From: Flavobacteriaceae bacterium
Lineage (GTDB): Bacteria; Bacteroidota; Bacteroidia; Flavobacteriales; Flavobacteriaceae
Direction of reading: 5' to 3'
Length of the DNA: 64,000 nucleotides
NCBI GenBank assembly: GCA_018608625.1
Contig: JABAZC010000071.1
Coordinates: 79,615 to 143,614 of the forward strand
Both the position numbers and the translations under genes were made by a program. Within the stretch, counting starts at the first letter, position 1, and each line of letters starts with the position of its first letter. Shown here piece after piece: positions 54,220-62,904 of this stretch. The notes under the pieces are model-generated. The model made no database searches, was not told where the DNA came from, and saw only the letters and a list, made by a program, of their open reading frames with translations.

Positions 54220-54447
54220 TTAATTATCGTATGTAGATACTTCTTTATCGTAAAACTCCGTAGCCTCTTTAATCGCTGTCTCTGTTTCTGAAAGAAGCTC
54301 TTCTTCATCTTGAGTATCAAAATCCTCTAACCACTCCACTTCATCCGTTTCTAGATTGATAATAAAACGAGGGAAATCTGTATGAATCACAAAGATAGCA
54401 TTAGGTAAGTCCGTATTATCGCCGAGTATAAATTTTGGTAATTCCAT
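54220..54447 (-). CDS. small acidic protein of unknown function
   Basis: I do not recognise a named family. The 75-residue protein is strongly acidic in its second half (VEWLEDFDTQDEEELLSET), with an N-terminal strand-rich part (MELPKFILGDNTDLPNAIFV, RFIINLETDEVEW). There is no signal or membrane segment. Gaps of two bases on both sides put it in one operon with the MATE and PAP2 genes. Confidence 0.75.
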   Translation of the reverse strand: MELPKFILGDNTDLPNAIFVIHTDFPRFIINLETDEVEWLEDFDTQDEEELLSETETAIKEATEFYDKEVSTYDN

Positions 54448-54449
54448 AA

Positions 54450-55829
54450 TTAATTGGTTTTATGAGCTTGAATCAAGCGATTCGTTAAATAAATAAATCT
54501 AAGGTATAAAAAAATGGAGGCAGATGCTAATCCTACTAAAAGACCAATCCAAATCCCTGTACTTCCGTAAGCTGATTCTTTGCCAAGAAAATAACTCGTA
54601 GGAAACCCTATCATCCAGTAGGCTATAAAAGTTAACACTGTTGGTATCTTAACATCTTGTAATCCTCTAAGAGCTCCTAAGAAAATAACCTGAGCACTGT
54701 CGCTGATTTGAAATAAAGCTGCCACAAGCAGTAATTTCGAAGCAATTGACACAACCTCTTGATTATCTGAATAATTATTTACATCATCTAAATCAAGGTA
54801 GAGCGCTGGGAAAATATCGTGAAAAATCAAGAAAAGAAGCGCGAAAACTGAGGCAAACATAATTCCCATCAAAAATATAGACTTTGCGATTCGCTGTAGC
54901 TCTTCATAGTTTCTCAGTCCTTTTTGATTACCAACACGGATCATGGCTGTAACACTTAGTCCCATAGCGATCATAAATGTCATTGACGATAAATTAAGAG
55001 CAATTTGGTTAGCTGCTTGTGCATTTTTACCTAACAGACCACTTAACCATATAGCCGAGGTGAAAATAGCCACTTCAAAAAACATTTGCATAGCGCTTGG
55101 CAATCCCAAATTAATTATTTTCTTCAGCATCGTGCTATCTAAAATAAACAGCCTTATATGCGTGACAAATGCAGATGCTTTTTTATCATTTTTAAGTAGA
55201 GTCCAAATAATCGCAATCATAGCTAGCCTCGACACCAAGGTACCCACTCCTGCGCCAACGATTCCCATTTTTGGGAAACCTAGTTTTCCAAAAATCAAAA
55301 TGTAATTAAGACCTATATTAATCAGGTTACCTACAATAGTCGCATACATAGCATGTTTGGTCAATGAAAGCCCGTCACTAAATTGCTTAAATCCTTGAAA
55401 TATAATGAGAGGGATTAAAGAAATTGCAATAATATCTAAATATGGCATTGTTAAAAGTACTACTTCTTCAGGTTGCTCCATCAAATACATAAGCGGCTTA
55501 GCTAATAGAATCATCCCAAAAAGCAATAGACTTAAGACGATACACAAAAACAAACCGTGCTTGAAAGCAGATTTTCCTTTTTTAAAATTATTTTCAGAAT
55601 CAGCTTCTGCAACCAATGGAGTGATGGCCGTAGAGAACCCAATTCCCAAGGACATAGCTACAAAGAAAAAACTATTTCCAAGAGAAACTGCCGCCAATTC
55701 CGCAGACCCTAATTGTCCCACCATAATGTTGTCCACTAATCCTACGAAAGTATGACCCAACATACCCATAATAACAGGAGCAGACAATTTCCAATTATAA
55801 CGAAATTCTTTTGAGAGGTGTGATAACAT
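54450..55829 (-). CDS. MATE-family multidrug efflux transporter
   Basis: The 459-residue protein has 12 predicted membrane helices and the MATE pattern: KLSAPVIMGMLGHTFVGLVDNIMVGQLG, ELAAVSLGNSFFF, GVGTLVSRL, and the second repeat GLPSAMQMFFEVAIFTSAIW with ANQIALNLSSMTF. It probably exports cationic drugs or dyes with Na+ or H+. First gene of a three-gene minus-strand run with the small acidic protein and PAP2. Confidence 0.92.
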   Translation of the reverse strand: MLSHLSKEFRYNWKLSAPVIMGMLGHTFVGLVDNIMVGQLGSAELAAVSLGNSFFFVAMSLGIGFSTAITPLVAEADSENNFKKGKSAFKHGLFLCIVLSLLLFGMILLAKPLMYLMEQPEEVVLLTMPYLDIIAISLIPLIIFQGFKQFSDGLSLTKHAMYATIVGNLINIGLNYILIFGKLGFPKMGIVGAGVGTLVSRLAMIAIIWTLLKNDKKASAFVTHIRLFILDSTMLKKIINLGLPSAMQMFFEVAIFTSAIWLSGLLGKNAQAANQIALNLSSMTFMIAMGLSVTAMIRVGNQKGLRNYEELQRIAKSIFLMGIMFASVFALLFLIFHDIFPALYLDLDDVNNYSDNQEVVSIASKLLLVAALFQISDSAQVIFLGALRGLQDVKIPTVLTFIAYWMIGFPTSYFLGKESAYGSTGIWIGLLVGLASASIFLYLRFIYLTNRLIQAHKTN

Positions 55830-55846
55830 TTTTAAAATACATTGTT

Positions 55847-55872
55847 AAAAAAAGCAGCTAATAGCTGCTTTT
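55847..55872 (-). terminator. intrinsic terminator after the DUF5606 gene
   Basis: A stem AAAAAGCAGCT/AGCTGCTTTTT with loop AAT (or close to it) lies immediately beyond the DUF5606 stop and has a T run on the minus strand. It separates this transcript from the MATE gene. Confidence 0.85.
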
Positions 55873-55873
55873 T

Positions 55874-56293
55874 CTATTCTTCTTCTTCCGAAACCGATGT
55901 TTCAGTTTTAAAATCGATAAGCTTGTGTTGATTTAATAAATTATACCAACTCAATATTTTTTTAATATCACTGGCATACACCCGGTCCTCGTCGTAATCA
56001 GATAATATAGAAAAGAAATAGGCTTCTAAATCATCTTTGGAGGATTTTGGTGTTATGCTTGTTTGCCCACCATTTTCCTTTTCAAATATGTTTGAAAAAA
56101 CAGTTTTTAAAGGCACTTCTTTGCTAAGTGTGTATATCGCAATTTCACTTAACAGGCTAACGTTACTGCTAATACTTACTGAAATACGTTTTTGATCTAA
56201 CAAAGATTCTGCGATAAAACCGCCACGAGATTGTGTAATTAATTTATATAAGCCTGGTTTTTTTGAAATGGCTAAAATTTTATCTAATTCCAT
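55874..56293 (-). CDS. DUF5606 protein
   Basis: The 139-residue protein opens with LDKILAISKKPGLYKLITQSRGGFIAESLL, a conserved small domain of Flavobacteriia, and ends in an acidic tail (TSVSEEEE). It is cytosolic and of unknown function. It lies 21 bases after def and probably shares its promoter, with a terminator directly after. Confidence 0.85.
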   Translation of the reverse strand: MELDKILAISKKPGLYKLITQSRGGFIAESLLDQKRISVSISSNVSLLSEIAIYTLSKEVPLKTVFSNIFEKENGGQTSITPKSSKDDLEAYFFSILSDYDEDRVYASDIKKILSWYNLLNQHKLIDFKTETSVSEEEE

Positions 56294-56314
56294 TGATTAA
56301 ATTATATTATTTAT

Positions 56315-56908
56315 TTAAGATCTTTTTTTTGACATGTTAGGAAAACGCATTCGATAATCAACACTTGTTTTTCCTTTAGATATATTACTCAATTTGCCTT
56401 TAAGAAGTCGCTTTTTAAGAGTAGATACTTTATCAGTAAACAAAATTCCTTCAATGTGATCATATTCATGCTGGATCACTCTAGCTATTAAGCCATCGAA
56501 TGTTTCGGTATGCGTATTAAAATTTTCGTCCAGATATTCTACTTTTATAACTGGTTTTCTCAACACCTCTTCACGAACATTTGGAATACTTAAACACCCT
56601 TCATTAAAGGACCACTCTACGCCAGTTTCTTCAATGATTTTGGCGTTAATAAACGTTCTCTTAAAGTCCTTTAGCTTTTCTTGTTCTTCAACAGAATACT
56701 CCTCATCATCTGCAAAAGGAGACGTATCTACAAGAAACAAACGAATTGAAAGTCCAACTTGTGGAGCAGCAAGTCCAACTCCATGAGCACCATACATAGA
56801 CTCGTACATATTGAGGATGGTTTCATCTAACTTTGGAGTGGATTTAGAAATCTCAGAAGCTCTTTTTTTAAGAATAGGATCTCCATAGGCTACAATTGGT
56901 AAAATCAT
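56315..56908 (-). CDS. def: peptide deformylase
   Basis: The 197-residue enzyme removes the formyl group from new N-terminal methionines. The three PDF motifs are intact: GVGLAAPQVG (motif 1), EGCLSIPNVREEV (motif 2, metal-ligand Cys) and VIQHEYDHIEGILF (motif 3, HExxH). A loop insertion between motifs 1 and 2 (SPFADDEEYSVEEQEK) is usual in Bacteroidota. Confidence 0.95.
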   Translation of the reverse strand: MILPIVAYGDPILKKRASEISKSTPKLDETILNMYESMYGAHGVGLAAPQVGLSIRLFLVDTSPFADDEEYSVEEQEKLKDFKRTFINAKIIEETGVEWSFNEGCLSIPNVREEVLRKPVIKVEYLDENFNTHTETFDGLIARVIQHEYDHIEGILFTDKVSTLKKRLLKGKLSNISKGKTSVDYRMRFPNMSKKRS

Positions 56909-56927
56909 ACTTTTAGTAATAAGGGGT

Positions 56928-56935
56928 CAAAAATA
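56928..56935 (-). promoter_or_regulatory. promoter -7 box of def
   Basis: Minus-strand TATTTTTG, 19 bases before the def ATG. Confidence 0.55.
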
Positions 56936-56970
56936 CAATTCTTTGGTTTTATAAAATAATACTTCAAGAA

Positions 56971-57381
56971 TTATTTATTGTAAAGATAGGACTGAAGAAT
57001 AAGCGTCGCGCTAATTTCATCAACGAGCGCCTTATTTTTTCGTTTTTTTTTATTAAGACCACTGTCAATCATTGTCTGGAAAGCCATTTTTGAAGTAAAA
57101 CGCTCATCAACTCTGTGTATAGGTATATCAGGAAGCTCTTTATCCAATGTTTTAATGAATTTCAGTATCAATGGCTCACTTTCTGAAAGTTCATTATTCA
57201 TTTGTTTTGGCAATCCAATAAGAATCAAGTCCACTGATTCTTTATCGATATAAGATTTTAAAAAATCAATTATATTTTTAGTGTCTACAGTAGTTAATCC
57301 TGATGCAATAATCTGCATCTCATCTGTAACAGCTACACCTGTTCGCTTACTTCCATAATCTATTGCTAAAAGACGTCCCAT
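56971..57381 (-). CDS. ruvX: YqgF/RuvX-family nuclease (pre-16S rRNA processing)
   Basis: The 136-residue RNase H-fold protein has RLLAIDYGSKRTGVAVTD at the start with the catalytic Asp, LILIGLPKQMN and VHRVDERFTSKMA, and ends with DEISATLILQSYL. It is annotated as a Holliday-junction resolvase-like enzyme but acts in 16S rRNA 5'-end maturation in E. coli. I chose the ATG at 57381 because the TTG three codons upstream forms part of the -7 promoter box. Confidence 0.92.
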   Translation of the reverse strand: MGRLLAIDYGSKRTGVAVTDEMQIIASGLTTVDTKNIIDFLKSYIDKESVDLILIGLPKQMNNELSESEPLILKFIKTLDKELPDIPIHRVDERFTSKMAFQTMIDSGLNKKKRKNKALVDEISATLILQSYLYNK

Positions 57382-57387
57382 ATATGA

Positions 57388-57395
57388 CAAAAATA
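57388..57395 (-). promoter_or_regulatory. promoter -7 box of ruvX
   Basis: Minus-strand TATTTTTG ends six bases before the ATG; the transcript should be leaderless or nearly so. Confidence 0.5.
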
Positions 57396-57485
57396 AGAAT
57401 TTAAAACGGATATGTCTGCCTTAAAAAGTGAGTCCCTTAAGCAGTAAAAAACCTTGATTATTTTATATTATTTTTTTATTAAGGC

Positions 57486-57493
57486 TATATTTG
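57486..57493 (+). promoter_or_regulatory. promoter -7 box of dapD
   Basis: TATATTTG matches TAnnTTTG, 13 bases before the dapD ATG. Confidence 0.55.
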
Positions 57494-57506
57494 TAAAAAA
57501 CACGCA

Positions 57507-58322
57507 ATGACTAATCTGAGAACACTTATTGAAACTGCTTGGGAAGACAGAATGCTTCTGCAGGAAAACACAACGAAAGAAGCGATCCGATCGATAATAG
57601 ATCTACTAGATAAAGGAGAGGTTCGCGTTGCAGAACCAACTTCAGAAGGATGGCAAATTAATGAATGGATTAAAAAAGCTGTCGTAATGTACTTTCCAAT
57701 TCAAACAATGGAAACAATTGAAGTTGGTCCATTTGAGTTTCATGATAAAATTCCTTTAAAAACAGGCTATGCTGAAAAAGGTGTTCGAGTAGTACCTCAC
57801 GCAGTCGCACGCCATGGTGCCTACATTTCTAAAGGCACAATCTTAATGCCTAGCTATGTAAATATAGGAGCTTATGTAGATGAAGGCACCATGGTAGACA
57901 CTTGGGCTACGGTAGGAAGTTGTGCTCAAATTGGAAAAAATGTCCACCTTTCCGGAGGGGTTGGTATTGGAGGTGTTTTAGAACCTCTGCAAGCGGCACC
58001 TGTTATTATTGAAGATAATGCTTTTATTGGTTCGCGTTGTATCGTAGTTGAGGGTGTTCGTGTCGAGAACGAAGCTGTACTTGGGGCTGGAGTTGTTCTA
58101 ACAATGAGTACTAAAGTAATAGATGTAACTGGTGAAGAACCAAAAGAATTTAAAGGAATTGTACCAGCACGTTCGGTTGTTATTCCCGGTAGTTATGCCA
58201 AAGAATTTCCTTCAGGTACTTTCAACGTCCCTTGTGCGTTAATAATTGGCAAACGAAAAGAAAGTACTAATAAAAAGACTTCGTTAAATGATGCATTGAG
58301 AACACATAATGTAGCGGTATAG
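57507..58322 (+). CDS. dapD: 2,3,4,5-tetrahydropyridine-2,6-dicarboxylate N-succinyltransferase
   Basis: The 271-residue enzyme belongs to the succinylase branch of lysine/diaminopimelate synthesis. The N-terminal helical domain (AWEDRMLLQ; VRVAEPTSEGWQINEWIKKA) is followed by a left-handed beta-helix of hexapeptide repeats (AYVDEGTMVDTWATVGSCAQ, GVGIGGVLEPLQAAPVIIED, IGSRCIVVEGV). Normal length for the family. Diaminopimelate feeds peptidoglycan. Confidence 0.95.
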   Translation: MTNLRTLIETAWEDRMLLQENTTKEAIRSIIDLLDKGEVRVAEPTSEGWQINEWIKKAVVMYFPIQTMETIEVGPFEFHDKIPLKTGYAEKGVRVVPHAVARHGAYISKGTILMPSYVNIGAYVDEGTMVDTWATVGSCAQIGKNVHLSGGVGIGGVLEPLQAAPVIIEDNAFIGSRCIVVEGVRVENEAVLGAGVVLTMSTKVIDVTGEEPKEFKGIVPARSVVIPGSYAKEFPSGTFNVPCALIIGKRKESTNKKTSLNDALRTHNVAV

Positions 58323-58367
58323 TACATTTTTACAATATGACTTACATCTACCAAAACCTTTAACTAT

Positions 58368-59279
58368 ATGGTTAATAAATTACGAAAATTCAGCTTACGG
58401 TTCTTAAGAAAAATGCGTCATTCTCCTCCAAAGTTATATGCTCATTTTCTTTACGAATATTATACAGGAAAAAGATTGAATTTAGAAAATCCGGTTGAGT
58501 TTAATGAAAAAATTCAGTGGTATAAAGTTTTTTATCATCCGAAAATTCTAAACAAATTAGTGGACAAATTTGCAGTTAGAGCATATGTTGAAGAAAAAAT
58601 TGGAGAGAAATATCTGAATGAAATTTACGGAGTATATGAAAGGCCTGAAGAGGTAGCTTTTAAAGATTTACCAAGTCAATTTGTGGTTAAAGCCACCCAT
58701 ACTAGTAGTCATAACTTGATTGTGACCGATAAAAAGAAGGTGGACACGAATGCAGCTAATAAGCTATTTAAAAAGTGGCTTGGCAAAAATCAATATTATA
58801 GAACAGGTCAAGAATGGGCATACAAAGATGTTAAACCACGCTTAATTGCAGAGAAGTATTTAAAAGAAGACGAGAGGTCTTCACTAATAGACTATAAATT
58901 TTATTGCTTTGATGGTGTTGCTAAATTTTTAGAAGTTCACCTAGATAGAACTGACAACCATAAAAGAGGTTTTTTTGACCTAGAATTTAAACCCTTACCT
59001 TTTCGCTATGTTTCAATAGAAAAAAGTATCACAGATGAGATTGAAGAACCTTCTAATCTTGACGAAATGAAGAGATTATCTGAAATATTGGCCGATAAAT
59101 TCCCTTATGTACGTGTCGACTTTTACTCAATCAATGGAAAAGCTATTTTTGGTGAAATGACCTTTTATCCGTCAGATGGAAGAAAAGATTTCACTCCTGA
59201 TAAGTATAACAAAATAATTGGAGAGTACATGAAGCTTCCTAAACTCAAAAAAGGTCAAAAATTAATAACAGAACTCTAG
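58368..59279 (+). CDS. ATP-grasp TupA-like polysaccharide-biosynthesis protein
   Basis: The 303-residue protein shows the family N-terminus (LYAHFLYEYYTGKRLNLENP, FNEKIQWYKVFYHP) and ATP-grasp-type strands (QFVVKATHTSSHNLIV; LIAEKYLKED; YKFYCFDGVAKFLEVH; PYVRVDFYSINGKAIFGEMT). TupA-like members are found in capsule, teichuronopeptide and LPS clusters and are thought to ligate or modify sugar substituents. It is three bases upstream of the Stealth gene, so the two are probably expressed together. Confidence 0.83.
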   Translation: MVNKLRKFSLRFLRKMRHSPPKLYAHFLYEYYTGKRLNLENPVEFNEKIQWYKVFYHPKILNKLVDKFAVRAYVEEKIGEKYLNEIYGVYERPEEVAFKDLPSQFVVKATHTSSHNLIVTDKKKVDTNAANKLFKKWLGKNQYYRTGQEWAYKDVKPRLIAEKYLKEDERSSLIDYKFYCFDGVAKFLEVHLDRTDNHKRGFFDLEFKPLPFRYVSIEKSITDEIEEPSNLDEMKRLSEILADKFPYVRVDFYSINGKAIFGEMTFYPSDGRKDFTPDKYNKIIGEYMKLPKLKKGQKLITEL

Positions 59280-59282
59280 GCT

Positions 59283-60227
59283 ATGACAAAAGACAAAGTC
59301 AATACTCATTCAATAGACGCAGTAATTTTATGGGTAAATGGAAGTGACGGTAAACACATAGATAAAATATCAAAATATGTTGAAAATAAAAATATTATTT
59401 CTTCAACAAAATTTAGAACAAGATTTGATCAGGTTAATGAAATCAAATTTACGATTGACTCTATACTGAAGTTTGCGCCATATATTGACAAAATATATAT
59501 TATAACTGATGAACAAACTCCCGATTTTTTAGAGAAAAGCGTTAGAAAGGATTACTATAATAACGTCTCAATCATTGATCATAAAGTCATTTTCAAAGGC
59601 TATGAGAAATTTCTACCTGTTTTTAACTGTAGGCCTATTGAAACCTGTATGTACAAAATTCCAGGACTAGCAGAACATTTCATATATTTCAACGATGATT
59701 TTTTTCTGATTAACCCAACTAAACCTAGCGACTTTTTTAGAGATAAATTACCTGTTCTTAGAGGTAAATGGCTAAAGTTTGATAAAGATATTTTTTACAA
59801 GAAATTCAAAAAATCAAGAATTAGCCATAAAAAAGCACAGCAAAAAGCTGCAGAAATCATTGGTTTGAAGAAATACTACAACTTTAAACACACCCCTCAC
59901 CCACTTAGAAAATCAACATTTCAAACTTATTTCAAAAATAACCCCGGAATTTTAATAGATAATATTAAGTTTAGATTTCGAAATGAAAATCAGTTTACTC
60001 CACAAGGCTTAGCTAATCACATAGAAATAAAAAACAAAACATGCGTCCTTAAAATAGAATTAGAACTTCTCTACTTTAGATCATACAAAAAACCGCTTTT
60101 TTGGTATAAATTTCAAATCAAATTAAGACATAAGCAAAAAAAGTTTTTAGGACTACAGAGTCTTGATCAATGTCCTCCAAAAAAACTAAATTTTCTAATT
60201 CACTGGATTGAGAATTGCATAAAATAA
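59283..60227 (+). CDS. Stealth-family sugar-phosphate transferase
   Basis: The 314-residue protein has the Stealth conserved regions: DAVILWVNGSD (CR1), TRFRTRFDQVNEIKFTIDSI followed by IDKIYIITDEQTPDFL (CR2 start), EHFIYFNDDFFLINP with the acidic cluster, and TPHPLRKSTFQTYF (CR3). These are hexose-1-phosphate transferases that build phosphodiester-linked glycans, such as capsules. Here it sits with LPS-type genes, so the target could be an LPS or surface glycan. Confidence 0.85.
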   Translation: MTKDKVNTHSIDAVILWVNGSDGKHIDKISKYVENKNIISSTKFRTRFDQVNEIKFTIDSILKFAPYIDKIYIITDEQTPDFLEKSVRKDYYNNVSIIDHKVIFKGYEKFLPVFNCRPIETCMYKIPGLAEHFIYFNDDFFLINPTKPSDFFRDKLPVLRGKWLKFDKDIFYKKFKKSRISHKKAQQKAAEIIGLKKYYNFKHTPHPLRKSTFQTYFKNNPGILIDNIKFRFRNENQFTPQGLANHIEIKNKTCVLKIELELLYFRSYKKPLFWYKFQIKLRHKQKKFLGLQSLDQCPPKKLNFLIHWIENCIK

Positions 60228-60256
60228 TTAACTACAAAAATACACTTTAACTAGTT

Positions 60257-61015
60257 TTATTTATTCCAAAAGAACAAACGTTTTTTGATGCGTTTTTTTC
60301 TATGGTATCTGTATTGAAAATCACAGGTGCTTTTCCACATAATATCAAAAATAGAATTATAAGATTTACCTGTACATTTTGAATACTCATCACTCATAAC
60401 TTCAATCATAGATTTATGAGTTGTTAATTTAGAAAAATTAGCGATACGTTCGTTAAAACTCATGTCCTTAAATTCCATTCGATTTAGGTCGACAAGGTAA
60501 AAGTCGTAACTTGCATCCTGTTTAATAATCAGTGTGTTTCCTGGTGAATGATCTAGAAAATTAATACCATTTTGGTGTAAATCATATGTGAACCTTGTAA
60601 AGGCTCTTAGAATAATTTCATGATCGGGGTAATTAAAGTCTGTCGTAAGTTCTCTGTAAGTAAGGTCATAAGCCAAATGCTCACTTATGTAGTAACTTTT
60701 ACCAAATAAACCAAAAGTTGAAAATTCGTAATAAGCAACCGGCTTTGGGGAATTTATCCCTAAATATTTTAATTGTTTGGCAAACTCAAAAGACCTTCTC
60801 GCTTTACTTTTTCTTATAGTCCCATAAATTAAACGGTTAATAAACATAGGGACTTTAAAGGCTTTCACATTAACCTTAACCTCATTTAAATTAAATAATT
60901 TAATTGTATTTCTTGAAGCTTCACCAAATTGTTCTCCGTTTTGAGCAAAATTAGATATAAAGTCATCAAGTTTAGTTTGATGGTTTTTAAAAAAAGAATC
61001 TACTACTTTGTTCAT
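60257..61015 (-). CDS. LPS kinase-like (Kdo/InaA-type) protein
   Basis: The 252-residue protein has a degenerate eukaryotic-kinase-like fold: VNVKAFKVP (Lys strand), ISEHLAYDLTYREL, GINFLDHSPGNTLI (catalytic loop, where H-S-P replaces H-R-D) and FYLVDLNRMEF (metal-binding DLN). This is the layout of Kdo kinases and InaA/WaaP-type LPS kinases, which phosphorylate the inner core. The C-terminus is very basic (RYHRKKRIKKR). It is seven bases downstream of the GT2 gene and coexpressed with it. Confidence 0.78.
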   Translation of the reverse strand: MNKVVDSFFKNHQTKLDDFISNFAQNGEQFGEASRNTIKLFNLNEVKVNVKAFKVPMFINRLIYGTIRKSKARRSFEFAKQLKYLGINSPKPVAYYEFSTFGLFGKSYYISEHLAYDLTYRELTTDFNYPDHEIILRAFTRFTYDLHQNGINFLDHSPGNTLIIKQDASYDFYLVDLNRMEFKDMSFNERIANFSKLTTHKSMIEVMSDEYSKCTGKSYNSIFDIMWKSTCDFQYRYHRKKRIKKRLFFWNK

Positions 61016-61022
61016 AAAAATT

Positions 61023-61862
61023 TTAAATCAGTTCGTTGGCTTCAGTATTAATAATTCCATAATCTGTCCATGCTTTTGACTGTTTTTTGGTGTTAGCTCT
61101 AATGGCTAAATTACGATCTATTGACTCTTTGGTTTTATACCCCCTAGGGTGATCTAGATGGATACAAATCGAACTATATCGTATTTGTTTACTTTTAACT
61201 CCATAGTTAAACAGGCGCTCTCCTAGCTCACGATCTTGTCCACCATATTGCATACGTTCGTCAAAACCATTAATTCCAATTATATCATTTTTCCATCCAG
61301 AAGCATTATGACCATTCCAACTTGCATTTGTTGGAGTAATCTTATTTAAAAACCAAGCTTTAAATCCAGAAGCTGATAGCTTGTTATTTTTAAATGTCGA
61401 TTTTAAGCCGTTTGCTTTTAACCATTTCAAATCAAAACAATTAGCTTCATTAATATCCCCAATAGTTATGAGTTTTGAAATATTCATAGGAAGCATAAAA
61501 TAACCACCTGATAAGAACCAGCCCTCCTCTCTGTGTTTAATATGAGTCTGCACAAAATCAGCTCTCGGAATACAATCACCATCTGACATTATGATATACG
61601 AGGTGCAGCTTTGTATAATGGCTTTGTTTAATATTTGTGACTTTTGAAAACCATTATCTTCGTGCCAGACATGAATAATAGAATAAAAGACTTCCTTTTG
61701 AAGTTTTATAATAAGATCAGAGGTTTCTCGGTTAGAGCCGTCGTCAGCAATAACTATTTCAAACAATTTATACGTTTGATTATTATAGCCATGAAGTACT
61801 TTTTCTAACCATTCGGTAGAGTTGTAAGTACTTATAATAATTGAAGTGTCTATAGAATTCAT
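61023..61862 (-). CDS. family-2 glycosyltransferase with galactosyltransferase-type C-terminus
   Basis: The 279-residue protein shows the GT-A fold: SIIISTYNSTEWLEKVLHGY, IVIADDGSN, YIIMSDGDCIPR (DxD-like metal site), then a C-terminal NGFDERMQYGGQDRELGERL as in beta-1,4-galactosyltransferase-like modules. It transfers an unknown sugar to a glycan, probably LPS. The ATG at 61862 is preferred; an upstream TTG at 61871 is the end of the -7 box. Confidence 0.87.
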   Translation of the reverse strand: MNSIDTSIIISTYNSTEWLEKVLHGYNNQTYKLFEIVIADDGSNRETSDLIIKLQKEVFYSIIHVWHEDNGFQKSQILNKAIIQSCTSYIIMSDGDCIPRADFVQTHIKHREEGWFLSGGYFMLPMNISKLITIGDINEANCFDLKWLKANGLKSTFKNNKLSASGFKAWFLNKITPTNASWNGHNASGWKNDIIGINGFDERMQYGGQDRELGERLFNYGVKSKQIRYSSICIHLDHPRGYKTKESIDRNLAIRANTKKQSKAWTDYGIINTEANELI

Positions 61863-61868
61863 GTGGTA

Positions 61869-61876
61869 CAAATATA
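61869..61876 (-). promoter_or_regulatory. promoter -7 box of the GT2/LPS kinase genes
   Basis: Minus-strand TATATTTG ends six bases before the ATG. A palindromic GTAAATTTAC lies just upstream at 61887-61896 and recurs at 62842-62853. Confidence 0.55.
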
Positions 61877-62015
61877 AAGTTTTTTTGTAAATTTACGACT
61901 CTAACTTGAACACAAACCTTAACAGCAAACACCCCAACTTGTTGTGAGATTAAAGACTAGAAAAGCTTTTATATTCTGTTAAATTCATAAAATAAACTAA
62001 TGATATTTATGAAAA

Positions 62016-62786
62016 ATGATTAAAATATCTGCAGTTATCATCACATACAATGAAGAAGAGCATCTTGAAAAATGCTTGCGTTCAATAACTGGAATTGTTG
62101 ACGACATTATAGTTGTAGACTCCTTTTCTACCGACAGAACTATTGAAATATGCAATGCGTTTAATGTGCGAGTAGTTAAGCAATCATTTTTAGGATACAA
62201 GGAGCAAAAAAACTTCGGAAACTCTCAAGCAAAATATGATTATATTTTATCTCTAGATGGAGATGAAGCATTGTCTGATACCCTCAAAAGTTCAATTTTA
62301 AAAGTAAAATCAAATTGGTTATATGATGGCTATTACTGTAACAGACTCAACAATTATTGTGGTCAATGGATAAAGTATTCAGATTGGTATCCAGACAAAA
62401 AGCTACGGCTTTTCAAAAAAAACATGGGGGAATGGAAAGGGATTAACCCTCACGACTCATTTAAATTATTACCTAATTTAAAAACCGGAAAACTAGAAGG
62501 AGACCTTTTACATTGGATTTATCGCGATTATGATGAACACAAGCAAAAAATGGAATCTTTTTCTACAATTGCTGCACTTGCCTACTTTGAGCTTGGGATT
62601 AAATCTTCTGTTTTCAAAACCATTTTCAGGTCTTCTTGGGCTTTTTTTAAGGCCTACTTTTTAAGACTTGGGTTTTTAGATGGTAAATCGGGCTGGCACA
62701 TATGCAAACAAACATTCATAGTGACGTATTTGAAGTATTATAAACTTAGACAGCATTGGAAACAAGCAAGGGCTTCGAATACTTAG
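62016..62786 (+). CDS. family-2 glycosyltransferase, WaaE/KdtX-like
   Basis: The 256-residue protein has AVIITYNEEEHLEKCLRSI, DIIVVDSFSTDRTIEI, GYKEQKNFGNSQAKYDYILS and LDGDEALSD, the pattern of the LPS core beta-1,4-glucosyltransferase group (WaaE/KdtX). The C-terminal part (FFKAYFLRLGFLDGKSGWHI) is typical of this group and membrane-associated. Its substrate is inferred from family and from the glycan neighbours. Confidence 0.87.
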   Translation: MIKISAVIITYNEEEHLEKCLRSITGIVDDIIVVDSFSTDRTIEICNAFNVRVVKQSFLGYKEQKNFGNSQAKYDYILSLDGDEALSDTLKSSILKVKSNWLYDGYYCNRLNNYCGQWIKYSDWYPDKKLRLFKKNMGEWKGINPHDSFKLLPNLKTGKLEGDLLHWIYRDYDEHKQKMESFSTIAALAYFELGIKSSVFKTIFRSSWAFFKAYFLRLGFLDGKSGWHICKQTFIVTYLKYYKLRQHWKQARASNT

Positions 62787-62819
62787 TTCTAGAAAATTTA
62801 TAGAAATAAAAAACAAACC

Positions 62820-62855
62820 TTGATCTAGCTTTTAAAAATAATGTAAATTTACATT
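62820..62855 (+). promoter_or_regulatory. palindrome overlapping a likely promoter upstream of the Sua5-type gene
   Basis: The 16-base perfect palindrome AATGTAAATTTACATT (62840-62855) contains TAAATTTA, one base off TAnnTTTG. A TTG at 62820-62822 lies 21 bases before that box, an acceptable -33 position. The overlap of palindrome and -7 box would suit a repressor site. Confidence 0.4.
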
Positions 62856-62904
62856 TCCTCTTTTTCAAAAAAGAAAGAATTTAACCTTAACTATTTTTAC
62901 TGCC

